DNA of 64,000 bases from SAR324 cluster bacterium (GTDB lineage: Bacteria > SAR324 > XYD2-FULL-50-16 > HCM1). The notes under the pieces are model-generated. The model did no database searches. It was not told the DNA's origin and saw only the letters and a program-made list of their open reading frames with translations. The stretch covers positions 1 through 64,000 of the forward strand of contig PUHO01000001.1 in the NCBI GenBank assembly GCA_002995645.1, written 5' to 3'. Positions 45,641-54,862 of the stretch are shown one piece after another. A program made the translations under genes and the position numbers. Numbering within the stretch: position 1 is the stretch's first letter; every line of letters starts with the position of its first letter.

Positions 45641-45823
45641 CCTGTGTAAATCAACTTTAATCAACGTAGCGTTGTGGAGGTTATGTAACTACATATGCCA
45701 TCATATTTTGCTACTATAATATAACTACAAATAGAATCGGAAATACTGATTGCTTGCAAGGTCTGCTTTTCTCGTTCTGTTAAAGCATAGTTATATATCA
45801 TTAGATAAATATATAATTGCTAC
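45641..45823 (-). pseudogene. Oldest decayed copy of the hydrolase 3' end
   Basis: This stretch repeats parts of 45824-46112, with a deletion of about 70 bp in the middle and several substitutions. It is the outermost of three tandem versions of the alpha/beta hydrolase tail. No usable reading frame remains. Confidence 0.75.
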
Positions 45824-46112
45824 TTATCCTTTGCTTTGTAAATCAACTAGCAATTGATTAAAAACCTGCATTAACATAGCTTTAGAGTTGTGGGGGTTAT
45901 GTATATCTGGAGTCGTATATAAAGAAGTCTTTTGTGGATTAGCTCGTTCTAACGCTAACTTTTGCGTTGCCACGTAACCACATACGCCGTCGTATTTTGC
46001 TACTATAATATAACTACAAATAGAATCGGGAATACTGATTGCTTGCAAAGTCTGCTTTTCTCGTTCTGTTAAAGCATAGTTATATATCATTAGATAAATA
46101 TATAATTGCTAC
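45824..46112 (-). pseudogene. Second copy of the hydrolase 3' end
   Basis: A 289-bp unit repeats the last ~87 codons of the hydrolase (46113-46380) with few changes. Minus-strand translation reads YNYALTEREKQTLQAISIPD through FNQLLVDLQSKG. The unit lacks the GxSxG half. Both copies end in ATATATCATTAGATAAATAT, which also occurs inside the gene (about 46526-46545), so copying may have used this short homology. Confidence 0.85.
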
Positions 46113-46634
46113 TTATCCTTTGCTTTGTAAATCAACTAGCAATTGATTAAAAACCTGCATTAAAATAGCTTTAGAGTTATGAAGGTTATGTATATCTGGA
46201 GTCGTATATAAAGAAGTCTTTTGTGGATTAGCTCGTTCTAACGCTAACTTTTGCGTTGCTACGTATCCACATACGCCGTCATATTTTGCTACTATAATAT
46301 AACTACGAATAGAATCGGGAATACTGATTTCTTGCAAGGTCTGCTTTTCTCGTTCTGTTAAAGCATAGTTATATATTTCTACTGGGGGAACGCACAACAA
46401 CATAGCGCAAACATAGTGCGGATAGGCATTAGCAAACATCATAGCCGTTAACGAACCTAGAGAGCTGCCAATTAAACAAACCGGTTCTTGTATTGTTGTT
46501 TCTACTAAAGCTAATCTTTCATCTATATCATTAGATAAATATAAAGTTTCTAACGTAGGACAACAAGAACGAAGCCATTGGTATTTAATCCCTGTGGCTT
46601 CGCCGTTCATGCCGTGTAAATATACAAACCGCAT
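46113..46634 (-). CDS. Small alpha/beta hydrolase (YqiA/esterase-like)
   Basis: 173 aa. FVYLHGMNG is the oxyanion loop. IGSSLGS contains the nucleophile Ser, VAKYDGV the acid and TPDIHNLHN the likely His, in the order of the fold. Its compact size resembles YqiA/UPF0227-type esterases. Substrate unknown. It is the last gene of the ftsH-folP-dnaB run, 4 bp after the kinase. Its tail exists in two further decayed copies. Confidence 0.8.
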   Translation of the reverse strand: MRFVYLHGMNGEATGIKYQWLRSCCPTLETLYLSNDIDERLALVETTIQEPVCLIGSSLGSLTAMMFANAYPHYVCAMLLCVPPVEIYNYALTEREKQTLQEISIPDSIRSYIIVAKYDGVCGYVATQKLALERANPQKTSLYTTPDIHNLHNSKAILMQVFNQLLVDLQSKG

Positions 46635-46638
46635 TACT

Positions 46639-49206
46639 TTATAAAATAGGAACAGATATATGCACGTTGGTGCCTTGATTCGCTTGCGTTGTTATATATA
46701 CTTTAGCGCCTTGTATTTCTATATTTTGCTTTAATGAAATTAGCCCGCTTCCTTCCGGATTCTCAGCAAGTAAAAAAGGTAAAATATCGGTTTTCCCAGC
46801 TTCGTATTGTGGCGGAAAGTTGATTAATTTTGTATCTATACCGTGACCGTCATCACTAATCGTAAAAAACACGCGCTCTTTTCCGATAGAACAAACAAGG
46901 CTTAACTTGCCTTGCGATCGTTTATGTAATTCCTTCCTACGTTCCACTGATTCAATGCCATGTTCTATAGCATTATGCAATACATGTAAAATCTCTACAA
47001 AAATACGCTCTAGTGCTTCTATATTAACAGTTGTGTCTTCTCCTGTTGCAGAAAAATCAATTTGCTTATTATATTGTTTTGCCCAAATTTGAACTAATCC
47101 TTCTAGACGATGAAACGTATTTTCTAAACTGCGTTGTTTCATTGTAACAAACGAATTTATTAGCTTATTACCCATCTTGTTGCGCATTGATTCTAAAGAT
47201 TGTAGAACTTGGCGCTCTTTCTCTTCCACAATATGAGCTAAAGTCGATTCTTCTTTTAAGATCGTATATACGCCGGTGAGTAATTTACGACTATAATCAA
47301 AAACAGGTTCTAGACAACGAAGTAAATACGTTTCTTCAAATAGCTTCCATTTACTTTCTGAAATAACCATTAGTTTTTCTTCTTTATATGGCTTTGTAAA
47401 AGATAAATAAGTAGCATGCACTTTTTCCCATTGTATTAGAATGGTGTCAATTTCCTGTTGCCACGAAAGAATCGTTGCTTCTGTTATATTAGCTTCATCA
47501 ACATGATGCACTTGTTGTATAAGTTGTTTTATAAGATCTATTATACTCGTTATGCTGTATAACTTAGCTATATGATAGGTATGTCGTAAGAGAGAACGGA
47601 TATTCGACAACTTAGTTCTATCAAATACAGTTAAATAATCTTGCACTTCCTGTATGGCTTTAACAAAAGCGTCAAACTGGTATACGTACCCCACAGGATC
47701 GGCAGAGACTAAAGAAATCATATCAATTGTACTTTGATATTGTTTTGCTTTATGCACCTCTTCTTTAGTTGTATGAGGTTGTTTATGTAAATGCCAAAGA
47801 AAAAGCGTAATTCCTTTATTTACTTGCACACTAGAAAAAGAGCTTGTAAAAACTTCCTTATTCAATCGCCAACGAGACGGGATATACGTAGACAGTAAAC
47901 TTGCGGATTTTTGTTTTATTGCAATTTGGTCTAGTAAAGCAAGAAAGGCATATTTTTTCTTTGGTGATATAGATGAATCAAACAAAGACAGCACTGATTG
48001 ATTAGGGCGAATTTCACCTTGTTTTGTTATCATGCCACTTGGCGGATCTAATAATATTCCTTTTTGGTTAAACGTTAGCACAATACAAGTATTACCATCT
48101 TTTACGCTTTTAGGTTTAACTGCTATTGGCATTACAACTGATTTTTTATTTTGTTCTTCAACTTGTTTTCTCTCTTGCATAAACGATAGTATTGGTCGCT
48201 TCGGCACATTTATTTTTTCATCTTCGTCTTCTTCGTCTTCTTCGTCATCTTCGTCATCTTCGTCATCTTCGTCATCTTCGTCATCTTCGTCATCTTCGTC
48301 CTCTTCGTCCTCTTCGTCCTCTTCTTCCTCTTCTTCCTCTTCTTCCTCTTCGTCATCTTCGTCCTCTTCGTCATCTTCCTCTTCTTCGTCATCTTCGTCC
48401 TCTTCGTCTTCCTCTTCGTCTTCGTCTTCTTCGTCTTCGTCTTCGTCTTCGTCTTCGTCTTCCTCTTCCTCTTCGTCATCTTTGTCATCTTTGTCATCTT
48501 TGTCATCTTTGTCATCTTTGTCATCTTTGTCATCTTTGTCATCTTTGTCATCTTCGTCCTCTTCGTCCTCTTCGTCCTCTTCTTCCTCTTCTTCCTCTTC
48601 TTGTTCTAGAGCAGTAAGTATACTTATATATTCATCTTCGTTGTCGTCCTCGTCGTCCTCGTCCTCTGTAATTATTACTGTTTCCTCTTCTTCTTGTTCT
48701 AGTGTAGTTATATCTATAAGTTCTTCTTCTATATCGTCATAATCTGTATTGATTACTATGCTCTTATCTTGCAAAATCGCATCTTTGACTTTCTTCCACT
48801 CACCAACACGCCAAGAACGTTGCTCCGCATCTAACATAGCAATACACTTCTCGGCAATTTCTTGTAAATATACGTAGTTCACTCCTTGCCATAAATCAGC
48901 TTCTTGTAAAACAAAAACAAGAACGCCATTCATATTATTCTTGCTATTATATAAAGGAATAACGCAAGCATATTCTCTGTCTGTTTTAATAACGTCCGGC
49001 GCTAAGTCCGGATTAATTAAAGAAACAATATGCCCGGGCGCACTCCATTCAAAGGTTTCTAGATCATATATATCAGAAGGGAAGATAGCCTTTAATTGTA
49101 ATATTTGATTTTCATCAAATAAAAGTAGCATTGAATAAATATGCGGCAGTTTTTTCGTAACTAACTGGGAAATCTTTTTTAACGTAGTAAAATAAAAAGT
49201 ACTCAA
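46639..49206 (-). CDS. CheA-like sensor kinase with giant acidic repeat tract
   Basis: 855 aa from a TTG start. Residues 1-130 look GAF-like. Residues about 203-329 are an almost pure Asp/Glu(/Lys) tract encoded by short tandem repeats. A PAS-like part (about 345-475) and a helical region with LLRHTYHIAKLYSI, a possible degenerate Hpt motif, follow. The C-terminal ATPase is CheA-type: N box HNAIEHGIESVERR, G1 DDGHGID, G2 GSGLISL. No CheW-like domain is present. It probably autophosphorylates in a signalling pathway; the partner is unknown. It follows rsmA by 27 bp, with no response regulator beside it. Confidence 0.75.
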   Translation of the reverse strand: MSTFYFTTLKKISQLVTKKLPHIYSMLLLFDENQILQLKAIFPSDIYDLETFEWSAPGHIVSLINPDLAPDVIKTDREYACVIPLYNSKNNMNGVLVFVLQEADLWQGVNYVYLQEIAEKCIAMLDAEQRSWRVGEWKKVKDAILQDKSIVINTDYDDIEEELIDITTLEQEEEETVIITEDEDDEDDNEDEYISILTALEQEEEEEEEEDEEDEEDEDDKDDKDDKDDKDDKDDKDDKDDKDDEEEEEDEDEDEDEDEEDEDEEEDEEDEDDEEEEDDEEDEDDEEEEEEEEEEEDEEDEEDEDDEDDEDDEDDEDDEDDEEDEEDEDEKINVPKRPILSFMQERKQVEEQNKKSVVMPIAVKPKSVKDGNTCIVLTFNQKGILLDPPSGMITKQGEIRPNQSVLSLFDSSISPKKKYAFLALLDQIAIKQKSASLLSTYIPSRWRLNKEVFTSSFSSVQVNKGITLFLWHLHKQPHTTKEEVHKAKQYQSTIDMISLVSADPVGYVYQFDAFVKAIQEVQDYLTVFDRTKLSNIRSLLRHTYHIAKLYSITSIIDLIKQLIQQVHHVDEANITEATILSWQQEIDTILIQWEKVHATYLSFTKPYKEEKLMVISESKWKLFEETYLLRCLEPVFDYSRKLLTGVYTILKEESTLAHIVEEKERQVLQSLESMRNKMGNKLINSFVTMKQRSLENTFHRLEGLVQIWAKQYNKQIDFSATGEDTTVNIEALERIFVEILHVLHNAIEHGIESVERRKELHKRSQGKLSLVCSIGKERVFFTISDDGHGIDTKLINFPPQYEAGKTDILPFLLAENPEGSGLISLKQNIEIQGAKVYITTQANQGTNVHISVPIL
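48219..48600. repeat. In-frame minisatellite encoding Asp/Glu tract
   Basis: The plus strand is a run of TCGTC, TCATCT and TCCTCT variants. It includes eight perfect TTTGTCATC units (48481-48552), read on the minus strand as GATGACAAA and giving KDD repeats. Unit lengths are multiples of three, so changes keep the frame. The opposite frames give poly-Ser and Leu/Arg-rich open frames that are shadows. Confidence 0.95.
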
Positions 49207-49233
49207 AATAAAACCTATAAATACGTAAATAAA

Positions 49234-50028
49234 CTATATTTCATTTTTTTCTTGGAGATACGCCGTATAAAGCAACATAAAATCTTCACTTTGCAATTCT
49301 TGCGGTCGTTTTTGTTTCCAACTTTGCTTTTGATCTTCGTCTAAACTATTTAGAAAATTGGGGAGTAACGTTTGTAACTTAGATCCCATTTGTTTACGTC
49401 TTTGTTGAAACAAAGCACGAACAAAAGTAAAATAATCTTTTTCATTTTCTATAGTGCCTTGTTTAGGCATAAGCAAAACCGCCGCCGAGTCCACTTTTGG
49501 CGGAGGAGAAAAGGCTTCCGGTGGAATAATACAAATTAATTCTATAGAAAAAGCATACTTGAAAATAATAGATAAAGCGCTATATTCTTTTTTATATTCC
49601 CCTGTTGGCGTTGCTAATAAACGCATAGCCACTTCTTTTTGCATGACTATAGTGAATGATTTAAACTTATTACGATTATAAAGTAAAGTAAACAATAACG
49701 GCGCCGTGATTTGATAAGGAATATTTGCCATAAACACAGATGAATCAGGCACTTGCGTTTGCCAATCTACTTTTAAAGCGTCTTGCTCCACAATAACAGC
49801 ATTGTCCTCTAAGATTAACTCTTTATGTAGCTTGTGTGCAAAACGACTATCTTTTTCAAATGATATTACTTTAACGCCTTGTTGTAAAATAGCTTTTGTT
49901 AAAGCGCCGTCGCCGCTCCCCACTTCAATAACAACGTCGTCTTTAGCTAAGTTAACGCTATGTACGATTTGACTTAACACAAAAGCATCTTTCATAAAGT
50001 GTTGCCCTAAACTTTTATTTTGCCGCAT
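49234..50028 (-). CDS. rsmA: 16S rRNA dimethyladenosine methyltransferase
   Basis: 264 aa. N-terminal KSLGQHFMKD, SAM motif I VIEVGSGDGALT, and the catalytic MANIPYQITAPL (NxPY) define KsgA/RsmA. It dimethylates A1518 and A1519 of 16S rRNA in late ribosome assembly. It begins 4 bp after dciA in the minus-strand run. Confidence 0.95.
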   Translation of the reverse strand: MRQNKSLGQHFMKDAFVLSQIVHSVNLAKDDVVIEVGSGDGALTKAILQQGVKVISFEKDSRFAHKLHKELILEDNAVIVEQDALKVDWQTQVPDSSVFMANIPYQITAPLLFTLLYNRNKFKSFTIVMQKEVAMRLLATPTGEYKKEYSALSIIFKYAFSIELICIIPPEAFSPPPKVDSAAVLLMPKQGTIENEKDYFTFVRALFQQRRKQMGSKLQTLLPNFLNSLDEDQKQSWKQKRPQELQSEDFMLLYTAYLQEKNEI

Positions 50029-50032
50029 ATTC

Positions 50033-50500
50033 TTATCTATTAAAATCCGCTTGTTTTTGCAAAGTAGTTTGCATGAATAATTGAAAGCTACGTTTCACTT
50101 GTGCATTTTGTATGAGTTGTCCGGTCTTTTCTATTTTTTCGTTTGTTTGCACCGTTAGCTTTGGTTTTGTTTTTTTTTGCTTTGTTTGTATCGTTTTTTC
50201 GTTTGTAAATGGAATTACTTGAAACGTAATTTTAGTAATCGTTCCTTCATCGCAAATATAAGGCGAAGCTAGCAAAACTAACAAATGATTTTGAAAATAT
50301 AACAAATGTTGTGCATATGCCGCATCACTTACCCCAACGTATAGGCATTTATTTTTTATTTTCAAAGGCTTCGTAACTTTAACAAGTGAATCACCAATAA
50401 TAACCGCCCAATTAGCTTGAATGCGGCTTAATAGCAATAAATTCTTTAACGGCGCTTTATCAAATACGGTCTCAATCGCTTGCCCTATAGTTTGGTTCAT
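50033..50500 (-). CDS. dciA: DciA-like helicase loader (DUF721)
   Basis: 155 aa. The DUF721 core (about 15-90) shows the hallmark W...IIGDSLVKVTKPLKIKN and CLYVGVSDAAYAQHLLYFQ pattern. A charged, Lys/Thr-rich segment and a short helix follow. DciA proteins recruit and load the replicative helicase DnaB in bacteria lacking DnaC/DnaI. Here the gene lies just 13 bp after dnaB, giving strong context for that role. The tail sequence is not conserved with known examples as far as I can tell. Confidence 0.8.
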   Translation of the reverse strand: MNQTIGQAIETVFDKAPLKNLLLLSRIQANWAVIIGDSLVKVTKPLKIKNKCLYVGVSDAAYAQHLLYFQNHLLVLLASPYICDEGTITKITFQVIPFTNEKTIQTKQKKTKPKLTVQTNEKIEKTGQLIQNAQVKRSFQLFMQTTLQKQADFNR

Positions 50501-50513
50501 ATCTTACCTTCGT

Positions 50514-51878
50514 TTATTGTTCAATAAAGTCCGGCACGTCTGCGCCTTGAGCTAAGTTAAAAAACGAAGTATATTTCCCGTCAAATACTAGTTTACGCAT
50601 ACCAGTAGGACCGTTTCTGTGTTTAGAAATTAAAATCTCAGCAATACCTTGCTCCGTCGTTTCTTTGTTATATACTTCGTCTCTATAAATAAATAAAATT
50701 AAATCGGCATCTTGCTCTAAGGCGCCTGATTCACGTAGATCCGAAAGTTGCGGTCTTTTATCAGAACGCGATTCAAGAGAACGATTCAACTGAGAAAGCG
50801 CAATTACAGGCACGTTTAGTTCTCTTGCTAATTTTTTTAAAGCCCTAGAAATTTGCGAAACTTCTATTTCACGTGAATTTGCGTTACTATTTCCTTGTAC
50901 AAGTTGCAAATAATCAATCACAATTAAACTAACGCCATGAGGCGATTCACTGCTTAATTGTTTACAAACCGCACTTATTTCATACACATTTGGCGAAGGT
51001 ACGTCACATAAATATAAAGGCATAGTAGACAAACGTTCTGCCGCTTTGGCAAGCCTTGTCCAATCATCACCAACAAGATTTCCGTTACGCATTTTCTTAC
51101 TGTCAATTTTAGCTTCTGAAGACATTAAGCGAATCGTTAATTGTTCCATACTCATTTCTAAAGAAAAAATAAGTACTGCCCCTTGTATATCTGTTTGTTT
51201 AGCAACAAAAGACGCCATATTCAAAGCTAATGCGGTTTTACCCATAGAAGGACGGGCGGCAAGGATAATTAAATCGGAGTTTTGGAAACCGGCGGTCATT
51301 TTATCTAAATCATGAAAACCGCTAGGGACACCTATAACTTCGTTTTTATTTTTTGAATTTTTTTCTAATCTAGCAAAGCTTTCCGGTAGTATTTCCCTTA
51401 TACTAGAATAGCTCTTCATTTTAGAGCGTAACGCTAAATTATTGAATAAATCTTCTGCATCAGCAATCAAATTCGCCACGTCCGCACCATAAGTCGTACT
51501 GCTTTTTGCTATTTTTTGCGTTGTAGCAACAAGCTCCCTAAGCAATGATTTATCATGTACTAGCTTTACATAGGACTCTATATTTTCCACATGAGGAACA
51601 ATATCTATTAATTCATTAAGATAAAGGTAGCCGCCGCTTGTTTCTAGGTCGCCTGTAATTTTTAATTGTTCCCCTATTAAAATCTCGTCTATTGGTTGCC
51701 CTGAGTCTTGCAACTCTAGCATAGCACGAAAAATATTCTTATGTTTTATATCATAAAAAGAAGAGGCTTCTAAGTGCCCAAGGATATGACTTAATACGTC
51801 GTTATCATATAAAATAGCACCTAAAACGGCTTGCTCCGCTTCTAAATCATAGGGAAGATTTTGTTCTTGTTCTGCCAT
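50514..51878 (-). CDS. dnaB: Replicative DNA helicase
   Basis: 454 aa. The N-terminal domain begins PYDLEAEQAVLGAIL. The RecA-type core has Walker A ARPSMGKTAL, Walker B IVIDYLQL and the GALEQDADLILFIYR arginine-finger region. It unwinds the fork as a hexamer. No intein is present. It lies between folP and dciA, 5 bp after folP. Confidence 0.96.
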   Translation of the reverse strand: MAEQEQNLPYDLEAEQAVLGAILYDNDVLSHILGHLEASSFYDIKHKNIFRAMLELQDSGQPIDEILIGEQLKITGDLETSGGYLYLNELIDIVPHVENIESYVKLVHDKSLLRELVATTQKIAKSSTTYGADVANLIADAEDLFNNLALRSKMKSYSSIREILPESFARLEKNSKNKNEVIGVPSGFHDLDKMTAGFQNSDLIILAARPSMGKTALALNMASFVAKQTDIQGAVLIFSLEMSMEQLTIRLMSSEAKIDSKKMRNGNLVGDDWTRLAKAAERLSTMPLYLCDVPSPNVYEISAVCKQLSSESPHGVSLIVIDYLQLVQGNSNANSREIEVSQISRALKKLARELNVPVIALSQLNRSLESRSDKRPQLSDLRESGALEQDADLILFIYRDEVYNKETTEQGIAEILISKHRNGPTGMRKLVFDGKYTSFFNLAQGADVPDFIEQ

Positions 51879-51883
51879 TTTGT

Positions 51884-53017
51884 TTATTTATTGTAAATTT
51901 GGGCTAACGTAATAGCGTCTTTGACTTGCCTAACGTTATGCACTCTAAAAATTTGTGCTTTTTGCTGATACGCCAACACTTGGCTTGCTAAAGAAAGCGC
52001 CGATCTATTGTGTATATCTCGTTGTAATATATGTTGAAACATAGATTTTTGCGAAGTTCCAATTAAAACGGGTTTCTTTAAAAAAGTAAAAGCTGATAAA
52101 AATCGTAATAAAAATAAATTATGCTCTAGTGTTTTCCCAAAACCAATACCGGGATCAATAAAAATTTTCTCTTGTTTAATACCGGCGTTCTCACAAATCT
52201 GTAGCTTTTCTTTTAAGCTTAAAAAAACTTCTCCTAATACGTCTTGGTACGTTGGTTCTTGTTGCATTGTTTGCGGGGTGCCTTGTATATGCATTAAACA
52301 ATAAGACGCATCAAAAGACGCCACTAAAGACGCCATTTCTTCCCCACCTTGTAGCAAAGAAATATCGTTAATCATGTCCGCCCCTTCTTCTAGTGCGGCT
52401 CTAGCTACTTCTATATGATAGGTATCTACAGAAATAGGAACGGATACGTTTTGCTTACACCATTTAATTACTGGTAAGATTCGTTTTTTTTCATCTTCTA
52501 TAGAAACAAGCGAGGCAAACGGTCTTGAAGAAGCGCCGCCAATATCAAGAACGTCGGCGCCTTCGTCTACTAGTTTTTCTATGTGTTCTATTGCGTTCGT
52601 ATTATATGCCCCGCCGTCGTAAAATGAATCGGGCGTTACGTTAACAATACCCATGATCGCCGTATCAGTTGGACTGCCTTTGCTCTTTCCTATTTGCCAA
52701 GCACAAGTTTCTTGTTTTTGTTGTAATAAACTAAGTAGCAATGTATTGTTCTCTTGTTTCGCTTGTGTATACAAAGCGGCAAACTCTTCTTTTGTTCCAA
52801 TCCAAAGCCACCTTTTGCCTTGTGTTTGCCAACTTGCCGTAACACTAGCACCATAACGAATAGAACAAAGCGAATCCGGTAAAGACCCGGCAAAATAGCT
52901 TGCAACAAGGAAGACCTCTTCTTGCCTTGTCTCTTCCCATGCACTATCCCAACAAGAGCGAATATAAGAACAAGCGGCTTGGCTTTCTATAGAGGAAAGT
53001 AAAAAAGAAAAATCCAT
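51884..53017 (-). CDS. folP: Dihydropteroate synthase with N-terminal extension
   Basis: 377 aa. Residues about 119-377 are DHPS: IMGIVNVTPDSFYDGG, VDEGADVLDIGGASSRP, ISVDTY and IDPGIGFGKT, with a C-terminal RVHNV. The first ~118 residues are an extra region found in longer deltaproteobacterial FolP forms, of unclear job. It condenses pABA with dihydropterin diphosphate. It follows ftsH by 24 bp, an order common in deltaproteobacteria, where cdaA and cdaR usually come next; here dnaB does. Confidence 0.92.
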   Translation of the reverse strand: MDFSFLLSSIESQAACSYIRSCWDSAWEETRQEEVFLVASYFAGSLPDSLCSIRYGASVTASWQTQGKRWLWIGTKEEFAALYTQAKQENNTLLLSLLQQKQETCAWQIGKSKGSPTDTAIMGIVNVTPDSFYDGGAYNTNAIEHIEKLVDEGADVLDIGGASSRPFASLVSIEDEKKRILPVIKWCKQNVSVPISVDTYHIEVARAALEEGADMINDISLLQGGEEMASLVASFDASYCLMHIQGTPQTMQQEPTYQDVLGEVFLSLKEKLQICENAGIKQEKIFIDPGIGFGKTLEHNLFLLRFLSAFTFLKKPVLIGTSQKSMFQHILQRDIHNRSALSLASQVLAYQQKAQIFRVHNVRQVKDAITLAQIYNK

Positions 53018-53041
53018 TATTACCTATATTATCCTAGTAAT

Positions 53042-54838
53042 TTAATCATCAAGAGAAAGTCCTTTATTCTTTACTAACTCAAGGACAGCCGCCCCGGAAA
53101 TAGTTTCTTCTTCTAAAAGTTTATCTCCTATTTGTACTAATAAATCTTTTTGTTCTTCAAACAATTGATATGCCTTAGCATAAGCGGCGTCTATAATCAT
53201 TTTTACTCGTTTATCAATCAGGTTTTTTCTTTTCATACTAATACGCTTTGTAGAAAGCATGTCTTTACCTAAGTAACTTTCTTGCGAATTAGCTTGGTAA
53301 GAAACGGCGCCCATTTCTTCAATCATGCCCCAACTGCAAACCATTTGCCTAGCAATTTGATTACATCGTTCTAAGTCGTTAGAAGCGCCGGTTGTGAAAT
53401 GATTAAATAATAATTCTTCTGCCGCACGTCCGCCCATTAACATAACCATCATGTGTAGCAACTGTTTTTGCGTATATAAATACTTATCTTGTTCCGGTAA
53501 AAGTAAAGTTACGCCAAGCGCTTTGCCACGTGGCACAATCGTTACTTTGTGTAAAGGATCTAATTCTTCTGATATAGCGGCAATTAAAGCATGACCGGCT
53601 TCATGATAGGCAGTAATCTTTTTTTCTTCGTCTGTAAGCAACATAGAACGCCTTTCTTTGCCAAGCATAATGCGATCGCGAACAACATGAAAATCACTTA
53701 TTGTAATTTTATCTTGGTTATTCCTTGCCGCATTCAACGCCGCTTCATTAACAAGATTAGAAATATCGGCGCCAGTAAATCCCGGCATAGCTCGTGCCAC
53801 TTCTCGTAAGTCTAAGCCTTCTTCTAAAGGCATGTTTTTAGTGTGAACACGTAAGATCTGCTCTCTTCCCACAACGTCCGGTTTAGGAACAACAACTTGC
53901 CTGTCAAATCTACCGGGACGTAATAAAGCCGGATCTAAAACGTCCGGGCGGTTTGTCGCCGCCATGACAATGACACCTGAATTTTTACTAAATCCGTCTA
54001 TTTCTACAAGTAATTGATTTAAGGTCTGTTCTCTTTCATCATTACCGCCACCAAGTCCGGTTCCTCTATGTCGTCCAACAGCGTCAATTTCATCTACGAA
54101 AATAATACAAGGTGCACTTTCTCTTGCTTTAGCAAAAAGACTGCGTACACGACTTGCCCCAACGCCAACAAACATTTCTACAAAATCCGATCCGGATATA
54201 TCAAAGAAAGAAACTTGCGCTTCTCCGGCAACGGCTTTAGCCAGTAAGGTTTTACCTGTTCCCGGCTCGCCTACTAATAAAACGCCCGCCGGAATTTTAC
54301 CGCCTAGTTTATTAAATCGTTCCGGATCTTTCAAAAAGGCAACAATCTCGTCTAGCTCTTCTTTAGCTTCGTCAATACCGGCAACGTCGGCAAACGTAAC
54401 GGTTGGCTGAATCATGTTAGTATCTTTTTCTTTTGTCTTATTAAATTGCATGATTTTTGATTCGCCGCCCATTTGCCGCATGAAAAACAACCATACGCCA
54501 ACTATAAGAACAATAGGGAGCCATGAGCTAAGAATGGCAAGTAATAAGCCGCCGCTATTAGAGGCTTTCACTTGAAAATGTACGCCTGCTTTTTGCAAGG
54601 TTTCCACTAGTTTAGGGTAGTTTCTTGGTATGGTGCTAGAACGAACGTTCCCGCTTGTGTCTTTAAAATTAATTTGCATTCCTTGCACAACCACTTCACT
54701 AATGGAACCGCTTTCTACTTGTTGTATGAAATCGGAAAAAATTACCTCTTTTGGTTTAACCGTTATCATTTCAAATAAAAAGATGCTTGCTAAAATAATT
54801 AAGACTATAGTTAGTATTTGTTTTGTGTTTGCCTTCAT
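53042..54838 (-). CDS. ftsH: ATP-dependent zinc metalloprotease FtsH
   Basis: 598 aa. Two membrane helices flank a short periplasmic part (about 5-115). The AAA module has Walker A GEPGTGKT (190-197; Glu where most FtsH have Pro), Walker B IIFVDEID and SRH ending RPGRFDRQV. The zinc site is HEAGH (412-416). The tail is shorter than in E. coli. It degrades membrane and regulatory proteins. It sits 24 bp downstream of the DUF815 ATPase gene. Confidence 0.96.
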   Translation of the reverse strand: MKANTKQILTIVLIILASIFLFEMITVKPKEVIFSDFIQQVESGSISEVVVQGMQINFKDTSGNVRSSTIPRNYPKLVETLQKAGVHFQVKASNSGGLLLAILSSWLPIVLIVGVWLFFMRQMGGESKIMQFNKTKEKDTNMIQPTVTFADVAGIDEAKEELDEIVAFLKDPERFNKLGGKIPAGVLLVGEPGTGKTLLAKAVAGEAQVSFFDISGSDFVEMFVGVGASRVRSLFAKARESAPCIIFVDEIDAVGRHRGTGLGGGNDEREQTLNQLLVEIDGFSKNSGVIVMAATNRPDVLDPALLRPGRFDRQVVVPKPDVVGREQILRVHTKNMPLEEGLDLREVARAMPGFTGADISNLVNEAALNAARNNQDKITISDFHVVRDRIMLGKERRSMLLTDEEKKITAYHEAGHALIAAISEELDPLHKVTIVPRGKALGVTLLLPEQDKYLYTQKQLLHMMVMLMGGRAAEELLFNHFTTGASNDLERCNQIARQMVCSWGMIEEMGAVSYQANSQESYLGKDMLSTKRISMKRKNLIDKRVKMIIDAAYAKAYQLFEEQKDLLVQIGDKLLEEETISGAAVLELVKNKGLSLDD

Positions 54839-54862
54839 ATAGATCTTCTCTTCTTTATATTA

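Noticed and set aside
48032..48742. Poly-serine, Leu/Arg-rich and Met-Thr-Lys-repeat open frames
   Set aside because: They are shadows of the acidic minisatellite inside the CheA-like kinase gene.
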